A stretch of 7,568 nucleotides of DNA from an uncultured Lachnospiraceae bacterium (lineage in GTDB: Bacteria; Bacillota; Clostridia; Lachnospirales; Lachnospiraceae), in NCBI GenBank assembly GCA_947178115.1, contig CAMWXF010000073.1:1-7568 (forward strand). The letters run 5' to 3'. Shown in pieces: positions 1 to 6,942 of the stretch; within the stretch, counting starts at the first letter, position 1, and each line of letters starts with the position of its first letter. The notes below the pieces were generated by a model that saw only the letters and a list, made by a program, of their open reading frames with translations, was not told the DNA's origin and searched no databases. The translations under genes and the position numbers were made by a program.

Positions 1-539
1 TGATTGATCTGTGTGATCACATCCCCTGCCCGCAGTCCCGCCCGCTCGGCCGCAGACTGCTCGGAGATCTGTCCGATCACCGGCAGATCAGCTCCGGAGA
101 AAGCCGTCAGTATTACCGCAATTACAAATGCCAGAATAAAGTTAAAGAACGGACCGGCGAAAACAGCGGCAATGCGCTTCCAGACACCTGCCTCATTAAA
201 AGCAATCCCGTCACACACTATGGCCGGATCAAATCCCTCCTCACGCTGTGTTTCCCTCGTTTCCACGGCAGCCCGGCGAAACAATCCTCCCGGCTCTTCC
301 GCTTCATCCGAAGCAGTGATACCGTCTTCACCGTCAAACATACATGCACCGCCGATGGGAAGCAGCTTCAAAGAATATTTGATCCCGTTTTTGGTATAAG
401 AAAAAAGTGTGGGACCCATACCCACTGAAAATTCAAGAACACGTATACCGTTCTTTCTGGCGATAATAAAGTGCCCGAACTCATGGGAAATCACCACGAT
501 CCCGAAAATAATAAGAAATAGAATAATTGTCCTGATCAA
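1..539 (-). CDS. rseP: RIP-type site-2 protease RseP, N-terminal part (cut by window edge)
   Basis: This is an intramembrane zinc metalloprotease of the site-2 protease family (M50), which cleaves membrane-bound substrates such as anti-sigma factors. The window holds 179 codons of a protein usually 340-430 residues long; the rest lies past the left edge. The first membrane helix (about residues 4-18) runs into the zinc-binding HEFGH motif (19-23). KLLPIGGACMF (58-68) and FAGPFFNFILAF (127-138) follow, the latter opening a second helix. A PDZ domain starts near 150 and is cut after GDVITQIN. A charged insert fills about 69-116. No ATG lies in frame between the dxr stop and HEFGH. The TTG at 537-539 is the only plausible start and has GGAGG 6 nt upstream. 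It follows dxr by 42 bases, as in many Firmicutes. The assignment is firm; the C-terminal active-site half is not visible. Confidence 0.95.
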   Translation of the reverse strand, partial: MIRTIILFLIIFGIVVISHEFGHFIIARKNGIRVLEFSVGMGPTLFSYTKNGIKYSLKLLPIGGACMFDGEDGITASDEAEEPGGLFRRAAVETRETQREEGFDPAIVCDGIAFNEAGVWKRIAAVFAGPFFNFILAFVIAVILTAFSGADLPVIGQISEQSAAERAGLRAGDVITQIN

Positions 540-545
540 TATAAT

Positions 546-550
546 CCTCC
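546..550 (-). promoter_or_regulatory. Ribosome binding site fixing the TTG start of rseP
   Basis: GGAGG on the minus strand lies 6 nt before TTG at 537-539. No ATG or GTG lies in the same frame between the dxr stop and the HEFGH codons, so this site decides the start. Confidence 0.8.
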
Positions 551-581
551 ATGCCGGAGCATTCTCATGCGATAACGCAAT

Positions 582-1733
582 CTATCGCTCCCCATATTTC
601 TGCTTAATATACTCATACGTTTCCGCTTCCGCATCCAGAATCTGCTCTACCGTCGGATCATCGACTACACTATGATTTTCCATCGACCCTTCGATCAGAT
701 CTGGAATCTGTAAGAATGTTATCTTCTTCTGTAAAAGGAGCGCTACCGCTTTTTCATTTGCCGCGTTAAACACCGTGGGCAGTGTGCCGCCCCGTCTTGC
801 CGCCTGATACGCAAGCGCCAGTCCTCTGAACGTATCCGTGTCCGGCTCCTCGAAGGTAAGCTGTTTTAACCGGAAGAAATCCACTCTCTCAGTATCCATC
901 GGTCTTCTGTCCGGATAAAAGAGAGCATACTGAATCGGCAGCTTCATATCCGGCATGCCGAGCTGCGCCATGATTCCGCCGTCCACATATTCTACCGCCG
1001 AGTGGATAATGCTCTGCGGATGTACCACAACCTGAATCTGATCCAGCTCCACATCAAAGAGCCATCTTGCCTCCATTACTTCCAGACCCTTGTTTACAAG
1101 AGAAGCCGAATCGATGGTAACCTTTTTACCCATAGACCAGTTGGGGTGCTTCAGGGCATCCTCCACTGTCATGGAAGCTAACTCTTCCCTCTTCTTGCCG
1201 CGGAAAGGTCCGCCGGAAGCAGTCAGAAGTATCTTACTGACCCGTGCCCTGTTCTCGCCGTGCATAGATTGAAAGATCGCGCTGTGCTCGCTGTCTACGG
1301 GCAGAATGGGGACTCCCATCCGCGCCGCCAGCGGCATAATAATATGCCCCGCCGTCACTAACGTCTCCTTATTTGCCAGTGCAATCGCCTTACCCTGCTC
1401 AATGGCCGCAATGGTAGGCCTTATTCCGATCATACCCACAATCGCTGTCACCAATACTTCGGATTCTTCACAAACCGCCACCTCCAGCAGCCCTTCCATC
1501 CCACAGGTCACCCGCACCGGCAGATCCGCCAGCCGCCCCTGCAGATCTCTTGCCGCCTGCTCGGTCCACATTGCCACAAGCGATGGCCTAAACTCTCTCA
1601 CCTGCTTCTCCATCAATTCCACATTTGTTCCGGCCGCCAGAGCTGCAACCTGCAGATCAGCCTCTTTTCTCACGATCTCTAAGGTCTGTGTCCCGATAGA
1701 ACCGGTAGAACCCAGTATTGCTATCTTTTTCAT
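582..1733 (-). CDS. dxr: 1-deoxy-D-xylulose 5-phosphate reductoisomerase
   Basis: Dxr (IspC) converts 1-deoxy-D-xylulose 5-phosphate to 2-C-methyl-D-erythritol 4-phosphate using NADPH. This is the committed step of the MEP pathway to isopentenyl diphosphate, in the cytoplasm. The 383 residues are normal for the family. The N-terminal Rossmann fold opens with GSTGSIG (8-14). ALANKETLV (118-126) is a family signature. The metal-binding residues are visible as D147 and E149 in PVDSEHS, and E218 in NKGLEVMEARW. Substrate-binding segments TASGGPF (171-177), KHPNWSMG (195-202) and the loop around PDMKLP (261-266) are intact. The start has a GGAG 9 nt upstream. The gene lies between cdsA (40-base gap) and rseP. 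Its product feeds the isoprenoid supply that UppS, encoded two genes upstream, consumes. Confidence 0.97.
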   Translation of the reverse strand: MKKIAILGSTGSIGTQTLEIVRKEADLQVAALAAGTNVELMEKQVREFRPSLVAMWTEQAARDLQGRLADLPVRVTCGMEGLLEVAVCEESEVLVTAIVGMIGIRPTIAAIEQGKAIALANKETLVTAGHIIMPLAARMGVPILPVDSEHSAIFQSMHGENRARVSKILLTASGGPFRGKKREELASMTVEDALKHPNWSMGKKVTIDSASLVNKGLEVMEARWLFDVELDQIQVVVHPQSIIHSAVEYVDGGIMAQLGMPDMKLPIQYALFYPDRRPMDTERVDFFRLKQLTFEEPDTDTFRGLALAYQAARRGGTLPTVFNAANEKAVALLLQKKITFLQIPDLIEGSMENHSVVDDPTVEQILDAEAETYEYIKQKYGER

Positions 1734-1773
1734 ATATTAATCTCCGTTCTTACTCAGTCTGCGAATCCAGCTG

Positions 1774-2652
1774 TTACAAGACAGCCCCGCTCAGACTGCC
1801 GATAATGACTAACCCGATAAAAATAAGAGGTGCCGCGATAATCACACTGTCAAACCGATCCATTATGCCGCCATGTCCCGGAATCAGCTTGCCGTAATCT
1901 TTGATATCATGATCTCGCTTGATCGCAGAGGCTGCCAGATCACCCACCATGGAAACCAGCGCGCCTGCCGCGCCCAAAAGCGCCGCTACCAATAAGGGCA
2001 ATGAAACACCCGTATATATGTTAATGACAAAATGCGTGTAGATTACGAACAGCAGCGCCGCACCCAGCACACCACCGACTGCACCTTCCACGGATTTCTT
2101 AGGACTCAGCTTCGGAGTCATCTTGTGTTTGCCGATCAACACGCCCACCGCATAGGCACATGTATCGCTTCCCCACGAACACAGGAAAATAAACCACACA
2201 AGATAATTGCCGTCAGAAAATCCCTCCCTGATCAGATAGATAAAAGAAAGAAGCACCGGTGCATACAGCCACGAAAACATAGCGGCCATAATCTGCGGAG
2301 CCTGATAACGCGGAAAAGCAAACACATAGATAAACAGAAACAGTATCAAACCGACCACTATCGCGATCATTACAACCGGATATACCGCTCCGACCCCGTC
2401 GCCGTTCTCGTTCGCGCGATACAGCGTAATAAAAAGCAGCGCATAATATGCCACCGTGAGCGCCATACCCGCCAGCTCAAGCGCATTCCATTTCCGATCT
2501 TCTGTATGTACATTGCATGCCTTAGTCAATTCGCGATAAGCGATCAGGGAAACAAGGCAAAGTGTAACCGCAAGCACACCGTTTCCTGCAAGAATCGTCA
2601 CCAGCGCAATGATCACTAATGAGATACCGCTTATAAGTCTCGTAACAAACAT
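1774..2652 (-). CDS. cdsA: Phosphatidate cytidylyltransferase (CDP-diacylglycerol synthase)
   Basis: CdsA transfers CMP from CTP to phosphatidic acid, giving CDP-diacylglycerol, the precursor of the major phospholipids; it is an integral membrane enzyme. The 292-residue protein has about eight hydrophobic segments spread over its length. It carries the complete CDS-family signature near the C-terminus: SAIKRDHDIKDYG (242-254), then PGHGGIMDRFD (258-268). SWGSDTCAYAVG (159-170) and KLSPKKSVEG (181-190) are further conserved family segments. The open frame extends to an ATG at 2718 inside uppS. I prefer the ATG at 2650-2652 because GGGAGGAG lies 6 nt upstream, and because the family N-terminus begins with a short MFVTRLISG-like sequence before the first helix. 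It follows uppS by 13 bases, with the uppS stop touching the ribosome binding site, so translation is probably coupled. Confidence 0.96.
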   Translation of the reverse strand: MFVTRLISGISLVIIALVTILAGNGVLAVTLCLVSLIAYRELTKACNVHTEDRKWNALELAGMALTVAYYALLFITLYRANENGDGVGAVYPVVMIAIVVGLILFLFIYVFAFPRYQAPQIMAAMFSWLYAPVLLSFIYLIREGFSDGNYLVWFIFLCSWGSDTCAYAVGVLIGKHKMTPKLSPKKSVEGAVGGVLGAALLFVIYTHFVINIYTGVSLPLLVAALLGAAGALVSMVGDLAASAIKRDHDIKDYGKLIPGHGGIMDRFDSVIIAAPLIFIGLVIIGSLSGAVL

Positions 2653-2658
2653 GCCCCG

Positions 2659-2666
2659 CTCCTCCC
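2659..2666 (-). promoter_or_regulatory. Ribosome binding site fixing the cdsA start
   Basis: GGGAGGAG on the minus strand lies 6 nt before the ATG at 2650-2652. Its first base is shared with the TAG stop of uppS (2666-2668). This supports the shorter CdsA over the longer frame beginning at 2718 within uppS. Confidence 0.8.
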
Positions 2667-3373
2667 TACTCGTCCTTGACCAGACCGTATCGTCTGTCTC
2701 TCTTATTATATGCCTCAATCGCCTTTACTAATTCTTCTTTGGAAAAATCCGGCCATGCCACGGGCGTAAAATACAGCTCCGTATAGGCAAGCTGCCATAA
2801 CAGGAAATTGGATATGCGCTGCTCGTTGCATGTACGGATCAACAGATCCGGCTCCGGCAGATCATGCGTATCTAACTGATCACTGATCGCCTGCTCCGTA
2901 ATATCCGCCGCCTGCATGCTCCCGGAGGCCACACTATCCGCCAGACGACGCACGGCACGGACGATCTCGTCCCTGCCTCCGTAATTTATGGCGATCTGAA
3001 AATGCAGACCTGTATTATCCTTAGTCGCCTGCTCCAGCTCTTCCATCCGCCTTCTGATATCCTCATCCAGTCTGCTCTTCTCCCCGATAATTCGAACACA
3101 CATGTTATTTTTTGCTGCCGTCTTGAGGCAGGTTTTCATATAATTGCGCAAGAGACCCATCAGGGCATTCACCTCGTCCTGTGGTCTGTTCCAGTTTTCT
3201 GTGCTGAAAGCATACACTGTCAGGTACTGTATCCCCATACGATATGCTTCTTCGCAGATCACCTCCACCGTCTTGGCACCCTGTACGTGTCCGTAATTAC
3301 GCGGCATTCCCTTACTCTTGGCCCACCTGCCGTTACCGTCTAAGATGATCGCAACATGATTCGGAATGTTCAT
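2666..3373 (-). CDS. uppS: Isoprenyl transferase / undecaprenyl diphosphate synthase
   Basis: This is a cis-prenyltransferase that extends farnesyl diphosphate with isopentenyl diphosphate units to make undecaprenyl diphosphate, the lipid carrier for peptidoglycan and other wall polymers. The 235 residues are close to the usual length. The N-terminal HVAIILDGNGRWAK (6-19) holds the catalytic-site aspartate D12, within the diphosphate-binding loop. GHVQGAK (28-34), AFSTENWNRP (55-64) and INYGGRDEI (129-137) are conserved family segments. The C-terminal block runs from DLLIRTCNEQR (176-186) through E199 and AWPDF (206-210). The arginines and glutamate used for substrate and magnesium are kept, but the common TSGE or TGGE is replaced by TCNE. 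The start has GAGGGA 6 nt upstream. A possible 17-codon leader ORF overlaps this start. Confidence 0.96.
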   Translation of the reverse strand: MNIPNHVAIILDGNGRWAKSKGMPRNYGHVQGAKTVEVICEEAYRMGIQYLTVYAFSTENWNRPQDEVNALMGLLRNYMKTCLKTAAKNNMCVRIIGEKSRLDEDIRRRMEELEQATKDNTGLHFQIAINYGGRDEIVRAVRRLADSVASGSMQAADITEQAISDQLDTHDLPEPDLLIRTCNEQRISNFLLWQLAYTELYFTPVAWPDFSKEELVKAIEAYNKRDRRYGLVKDE

Positions 3374-3423
3374 ATTTTTCCCTCACTCGCAAAAAGAAGG
3401 GACAACAGAACAGATATTCTCAT
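3370..3423 (-). CDS. Possible 17-residue leader peptide overlapping the uppS start
   Basis: A short frame beginning ATG AGA ATA encodes MRISVLLSLLFASEGKI and ends in a TGA that overlaps the uppS ATG, in the ATGA arrangement typical of coupled genes. GAGAGGGG lies 7 nt upstream and could serve as a ribosome binding site. It fills the second half of the 113-base gap between frr and uppS, the largest gap in the downstream part of the cluster. The peptide is short and hydrophobic with a basic second residue. No family is recognised. A frame this short can arise by chance; the good site and exact overlap are the only reasons to list it. Confidence 0.3.
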   Translation of the reverse strand: MRISVLLSLLFASEGKI

Positions 3424-3486
3424 TCTGTAAGCCCCTCTCTATACTCTGTCTGTATTTGAGGCATATTCCGCCTCGTTATATAACTG

Positions 3487-4038
3487 CTATACTGTAAGAA
3501 TCTCTTTGGATTTCTCTTCCACCAGTTTATCGAGATCCTTGATAAACTTATCGGTCATTTTCTGGAGTTTGTCCTCCAGTTCCTTGATCTCATCCTCGGA
3601 GACCTCTGTTTTGGCTAATTTCTTCAAAGCATCATTGCCGTCACGTCTCGCATTGCGGATCGCTACCTTGCTCTCCTCGCCACGCTTCTTGACATCCTTC
3701 ACTAATTCCTTACGACGTTCCTCTGTCAGCTCTGGAAATACCAGACGGATCAGTGAACCGTCGTTGGATGGCGTAATGCCCACATCGGACATCATGATCG
3801 CCTTCTCAATAGCTTTGATCAGCGTTTTCTCCCAAGGCGCAATCTGAATAACCCTGGGCTCCGGAACCGTGATATTACCTACCTGCTGAATTGGTGTGGG
3901 TGTGCCGTAATAGTCTACCCTGATTTTGTCAAGAACATGCGGATTTGCGCGTCCTGCCCGGATTGCCCCGAGATCTGTCTCAAGGAAATCATACGCCTTC
4001 TGCATCTTCTCTTCATAAGGTTTTAATCTTGCATCCAT
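3487..4038 (-). CDS. frr: Ribosome recycling factor
   Basis: RRF splits the post-termination ribosome together with EF-G, freeing subunits and mRNA; it is cytoplasmic and essential in most bacteria. The 183-residue protein has the standard length. The first helical part of domain I leads into RAGRANP (27-33). The beta-rich domain II (about 31-104) contains YYGTPTPIQQVGNI (43-56), PWEKTLIKAIEKAI (68-81) and PSNDGSLIRLVFP (90-102). The two long C-terminal helices complete the three-helix bundle, with the conserved RNARRDGND (128-136). The start has GGAGG 8 nt upstream. It follows pyrH by 73 bases, the usual pyrH-frr pairing. Confidence 0.97.
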   Translation of the reverse strand: MDARLKPYEEKMQKAYDFLETDLGAIRAGRANPHVLDKIRVDYYGTPTPIQQVGNITVPEPRVIQIAPWEKTLIKAIEKAIMMSDVGITPSNDGSLIRLVFPELTEERRKELVKDVKKRGEESKVAIRNARRDGNDALKKLAKTEVSEDEIKELEDKLQKMTDKFIKDLDKLVEEKSKEILTV

Positions 4039-4062
4039 ACTGTAATCCTCCAGCTTTTATTT

Positions 4063-4098
4063 CGGCGGGCAGCGAACTGAAGCGATACGCCTGCGCCG
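4063..4098 (-). other. GC-rich intercistronic hairpin between pyrH and frr
   Basis: On the minus strand CGGCG pairs with CGCCG, and inside it CAG and CG pair with CTG and CG around a single bulge, leaving a loop of about 13 nt. It is followed by an A-rich run, not a T-tract, so it is not a normal intrinsic terminator. It could stabilise or mark the processing of the pyrH-frr mRNA; that role is inferred. Confidence 0.35.
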
Positions 4099-4111
4099 GA
4101 TTCTGCCTTGC

Positions 4112-4807
4112 TTATACGGTCACCTTAGTACCGTTAAACTGACCCTTTATCGTATTTACAATACTGTTCTCTTCGTTAAGTCCGAATACCCACATTGGCA
4201 TCTTATTATCCCTGGCCAGAATGGAAGCGGTCATATCCACTACCTGCAGGTTCTTCTCAATAACCTCGTCAATCGAGACTTCGGTGTATTTCTTCGCTGC
4301 CGGATTGCTCCGCGGATCACTGTCATAGACACCGTCCACCGCTTTCGCTAACAGTATGACATCCGCCTCTACCTCAACTGCACGAAGTACCACCCCTGTA
4401 TCGGTTGAAAAATAGGGATGTCCGGTTCCGCCTGCAAAAAAGACAACCATATTTTTTTCGAAATATTTATTTGCCCTGTCCTTAGAAAACAGCTTTGTAA
4501 AGGAGCCGCACTCAAAAGGCGTAAGAATATTCGTCATCATGCCCGTTGAACGAAATATCTCGGATACATAGATGCAATTCATGATCGTTGCCAACATTCC
4601 GATCTGGTCGGCTTTCGTCCTGTCAATATTTTCACTGGAACGACCGCGCCAGAAATTACCGCCGCCGATCACGATTCCTACCTGAATCCCGTCATCTACC
4701 AGTTCCTTGACCTGCACAGCCACGCCACGCACCGTTTCCTCATCAAATCCGGTTTTCTTGTCGCCGGCTAATGCCTCTCCACTCAATTTCAACAGTATAC
4801 GCCGCAT
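4112..4807 (-). CDS. pyrH: Uridylate kinase (UMP kinase)
   Basis: PyrH phosphorylates UMP to UDP with ATP, feeding UTP, CTP and UDP-sugar pools; it acts as a cytoplasmic hexamer of the amino-acid kinase fold. The 231-residue protein is near the family's 235-245. KLSGEAL (7-13) is the N-terminal phosphate-binding segment and GGGNFWRG (48-55) the glycine-rich loop. DRTKADQIGMLATIMN (62-77) carries the aspartate expected to contact UMP. FFAGGTGHPYFSTDT (123-137) and DGVYDSDP (158-165) follow. The segment after ATIMN (CIYVSEIF) differs from the common ALALQDAL form but matches what I remember from Lachnospiraceae. The only in-frame start downstream of an upstream TAG is this ATG, with AGGAG 10 nt away. 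In many Firmicutes rpsB-tsf sit before pyrH; here a bactofilin gene does, with a 42-base gap. Confidence 0.97.
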   Translation of the reverse strand: MRRILLKLSGEALAGDKKTGFDEETVRGVAVQVKELVDDGIQVGIVIGGGNFWRGRSSENIDRTKADQIGMLATIMNCIYVSEIFRSTGMMTNILTPFECGSFTKLFSKDRANKYFEKNMVVFFAGGTGHPYFSTDTGVVLRAVEVEADVILLAKAVDGVYDSDPRSNPAAKKYTEVSIDEVIEKNLQVVDMTASILARDNKMPMWVFGLNEENSIVNTIKGQFNGTKVTV

Positions 4808-4849
4808 ATTCCTTTTTCTCCTGCTCTGTGTTAATAGAAGCTACAAGTC

Positions 4850-5938
4850 TTATTTCCTTTTCTTGAATTCCTCGAAGAAGGATGTCGGGTTCACATCGGC
4901 ATAGCACTGGGAACATAATCCCTCGATCACCGCACCGTTATTAATCTGTACGGATTTGGATTTAATATTGCCCATAACGATTGCCGTAGTGTCCAAAATA
5001 ACCGGTCCCTGTACATCAATGTCACCTTTCACCGCACCTGCGATGACTGCACTGGCTGCCGCTATATTGCCGATTACTACAGAGCTCTGTCCGATCTTCA
5101 CGCTGCCCTGACTGTTGACCTCACCTGTGATCTTAGCGCCCTCGGCGTAGATCTCTGCCGCCTTGGAGTCACCTTGAATCGTACCTGTGATATTCAGTTT
5201 GCCGTAAATGTCCAGATTACCATTAACGGTACCGATCAGTTCCATAGAACCTGCGGATACAATATCACCCGTTATGGTCATTCCCTCCGTCACTACTGCG
5301 GTCTCGTCAACTGCCACGCGGTTGACCGGCTCCTGTACCTGTGTTTGTGTCTGCTCCTGTGTTAGTGTCTGTGCGTCCATATTCTCCTCTTCCTCTCCAC
5401 TTAATCCTGCTATTGTATTATCTGACTGTTCTTCGGGTTCCCCGGCCAGTTCAGCTTCCATGACTGCTTCTGCCTCAGGCTCTTTCGCAACCTCTGTCTC
5501 TGGTACCGCAATCTCCTCCGGTACGCTCTCTTCTTCCGGTTCCATAATCATCTCGGGTTCCGGTGTAATCTCCTCTTCCGGCTCTGTGACCGTCTCCGGC
5601 TCCACCGCTAAGACTGTCTCCTGCGTTACGATTTCCTCCTCAGCTGCCGGCTCCGGATCGAATAGCGCTGCTATGTCTTCTGACATACTCTCGGGTAAAA
5701 CTTCCTCTTCCAACGCATCATTCGCCGTATCCAGATCCTCTAATTTATCCAGCATGCTGATTAAATCTACGGAATCTATCGTCTCATCCTTTGTCAGCGC
5801 CTCATTTGTAAGTAATTCGTCGGGTGACGTATCTTCTGTCTCTGTGCCTTCCGCCATCGCAGCCTCTAACGCTTCCTCCGGCATCAGCTCATTTACAGCC
5901 TGTGATAAGTCTTCCTTCAAATCTGAGAAAAAACCCAT
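4850..5938 (-). CDS. Bactofilin with long acidic N-terminal extension
   Basis: Bactofilins are bacterial cytoskeletal proteins whose beta-helical domain polymerises without nucleotide and often scaffolds wall enzymes at the membrane. The 362 residues fall into three parts. Residues 1-20 (MGFFSDLKEDLSQAVNELMP) form a likely amphipathic helix with F3, L7, L11, V15 and L18 on one face. Residues about 27-190 are very acidic and Pro/Glu-rich, ending in a Thr/Gln stretch (191-202). Residues about 213-342 are the bactofilin domain, a chain of short beta-repeats such as GTVNGNLDIYGKLNITG and GAVKGDIDVQGPVI. The tail carries C342 and C345 and ends in FKKRK. Typical bactofilins are only 100-200 residues, so the acidic part is an addition. 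The frame opens at 5953, but ATG at 5936-5938 has GGAGG 8 nt upstream and is preferred. It follows the deacetylase by 18 bases, suggesting co-translation and joint action. Confidence 0.9.
   Translation of the reverse strand: MGFFSDLKEDLSQAVNELMPEEALEAAMAEGTETEDTSPDELLTNEALTKDETIDSVDLISMLDKLEDLDTANDALEEEVLPESMSEDIAALFDPEPAAEEEIVTQETVLAVEPETVTEPEEEITPEPEMIMEPEEESVPEEIAVPETEVAKEPEAEAVMEAELAGEPEEQSDNTIAGLSGEEEENMDAQTLTQEQTQTQVQEPVNRVAVDETAVVTEGMTITGDIVSAGSMELIGTVNGNLDIYGKLNITGTIQGDSKAAEIYAEGAKITGEVNSQGSVKIGQSSVVIGNIAAASAVIAGAVKGDIDVQGPVILDTTAIVMGNIKSKSVQINNGAVIEGLCSQCYADVNPTSFFEEFKKRK
5429..5647 (-). repeat. Degenerate Glu-Pro repeat region inside the bactofilin gene
   Basis: Codons for residues 98-170 contain many copies of an EPE or PEE unit (for example VEPETVTEPEEE, EPEMIMEPEEE, KEPEAEA, GEPEEQ). 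On the plus strand this appears as recurring TCTTCCGG and CTCCGGTTCC-like words. The copies are irregular, so this is low-complexity coding sequence prone to length change, not an exact tandem array. Confidence 0.6.
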
Positions 5939-5946
5939 TCTCACAT

Positions 5947-5951
5947 CCTCC
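5947..5951 (-). promoter_or_regulatory. Ribosome binding site fixing the bactofilin start
   Basis: GGAGG on the minus strand lies 8 nt before ATG at 5936-5938. The upstream in-frame ATG at 5951-5953 overlaps this site and has no purine-rich site of its own, so the shorter protein is preferred. Confidence 0.75.
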
Positions 5952-5956
5952 ATTCT

Positions 5957-6910
5957 TTAGTCATTGCTTATATGATGAATCCGTTCCGTATCATCCGTGA
6001 TCGGAAGGATCTTCGTATCCTCCATGGCCTGAATCGTCTCAATCAGCTCAGGCAGCGCCCGCACCGTCGAATTTTTCTCCGAGGCATCATGCATTAATAT
6101 AATCGCCTCATCATAATTCTTTAGCTTAGCGGTACAGTTTCTGATGATTTCCTCCGGACTGATGGACGAATTCATCGCATCGCCCGAAGAGATATTCCAG
6201 TCAAAATAAGACATATCCTGCTCGTCCAGATACGCGATCAACTCATGCATGTCCACACGGCTCACCGTATTACTGCTCCCACCGGGAAATCTGCAATACC
6301 TGCACCACACGCCCGTAGTGTCGTATAAAAATTCCTGCAGTTTGCTTAAATCAGCGCTGTAACTTTCCAGTGACTGATAGATCTCATTGTATTTGTGGCT
6401 GTAGGAATGCATCGCCAGTGTGTGCCCCTCATCCACGATTCTTTTATATAACGCCTGATATTCTTCTTCCTCTTTCCCGACTACAAAAAAGGTTGCCTTC
6501 ACATCATATTCAGCCAGTATATCCAGAATCCGATTTGTGTTGCTGCTCGGACCGTCATCAAAAGTCAGATACACCTTGCGGATACCCGTATCCTCCTCAG
6601 ACTGGGCTTCGCCGTCGATCCCTGTTCTCTCAAACTCGTCCACCCCGATGGTCGTGTATAGCAGCGGATCCCCGGACGCTTGTGTATTGTCAACACTCAC
6701 TGTCTGAGTCCCGCCGGCCGCCGCCTCGATTGCCGACTTTACCTCGTGTAGCTCTTTCTTCGTAATGTACAGACTGATTCCCAGAAAAATACAGGTAATC
6801 AGCAATACCAATATCGTGGAAAGCGGAACAAAGATGATCAGATTTCTTAACCGCCGGATACGCTTACGCTTCGCCAGCTCGGCCTCCTGTTCGGCATCAC
6901 TTTGTGCCAT
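5957..6910 (-). CDS. Membrane-anchored polysaccharide deacetylase (NodB domain)
   Basis: This is a carbohydrate esterase family 4 enzyme that probably removes N-acetyl groups from peptidoglycan or another wall glycan. Residues 1-22 are charged and rich in Arg/Lys; a single hydrophobic helix (about 24-49) then anchors the protein with the catalytic part outside. A helical linker (51-66) and an acidic linker follow. The NodB domain (about 111-310) shows all five motifs: TFDDGP (116-121) with the metal aspartate, HSYSH (168-172) with the two metal histidines, RFPGG (207-211), YFDWN (235-239) and ILMHD (271-275). No catalytic residue appears missing. The frame opens at 6916, but AAGGAG is only 3 nt from that ATG; the ATG at 6908-6910 has 9 nt and is preferred, giving 317 residues. 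The true substrate cannot be told from sequence; the bactofilin neighbour suggests a wall-related job. Confidence 0.93.
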   Translation of the reverse strand: MAQSDAEQEAELAKRKRIRRLRNLIIFVPLSTILVLLITCIFLGISLYITKKELHEVKSAIEAAAGGTQTVSVDNTQASGDPLLYTTIGVDEFERTGIDGEAQSEEDTGIRKVYLTFDDGPSSNTNRILDILAEYDVKATFFVVGKEEEEYQALYKRIVDEGHTLAMHSYSHKYNEIYQSLESYSADLSKLQEFLYDTTGVWCRYCRFPGGSSNTVSRVDMHELIAYLDEQDMSYFDWNISSGDAMNSSISPEEIIRNCTAKLKNYDEAIILMHDASEKNSTVRALPELIETIQAMEDTKILPITDDTERIHHISND

Positions 6911-6942
6911 TATCATCTGCTCCTTATTCCATATTCTCTTAT

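Noticed and set aside
483..554. Minus-strand ATG at 552-554 just before the rseP start (MEDYIDQDNYS, 23 codons)
   Set aside because: It overlaps the rseP ribosome binding site and runs out of frame through the rseP helix without its own binding site.
2032..2619. Plus-strand open frame of 195 codons
   Set aside because: It is antisense to cdsA, which has a complete family signature. The frame gives a composition rich in His, Arg and Gln without any recognisable domain.
2653..2718. Longer CdsA beginning at the ATG at 2718
   Set aside because: The extra 22 residues overlap the end of uppS in another frame, are unlike CdsA N-termini, and lack the strong ribosome binding site that the ATG at 2652 has.
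3374..3486. Internal promoter or terminator in the frr-uppS gap
   Set aside because: TATAAC and TATAGA words occur but without a -35 at proper spacing. The inverted repeats (GAGGC/GCCTC, ACAGAA/TTCTGT) are 5-6 bp with no T-tract.
5208..5960. Plus-strand open frame of 250 codons, rich in serine
   Set aside because: It lies wholly opposite the bactofilin gene. Its Ser-rich composition is the antisense reading of the Glu-rich repeats, and it has no ribosome binding site.
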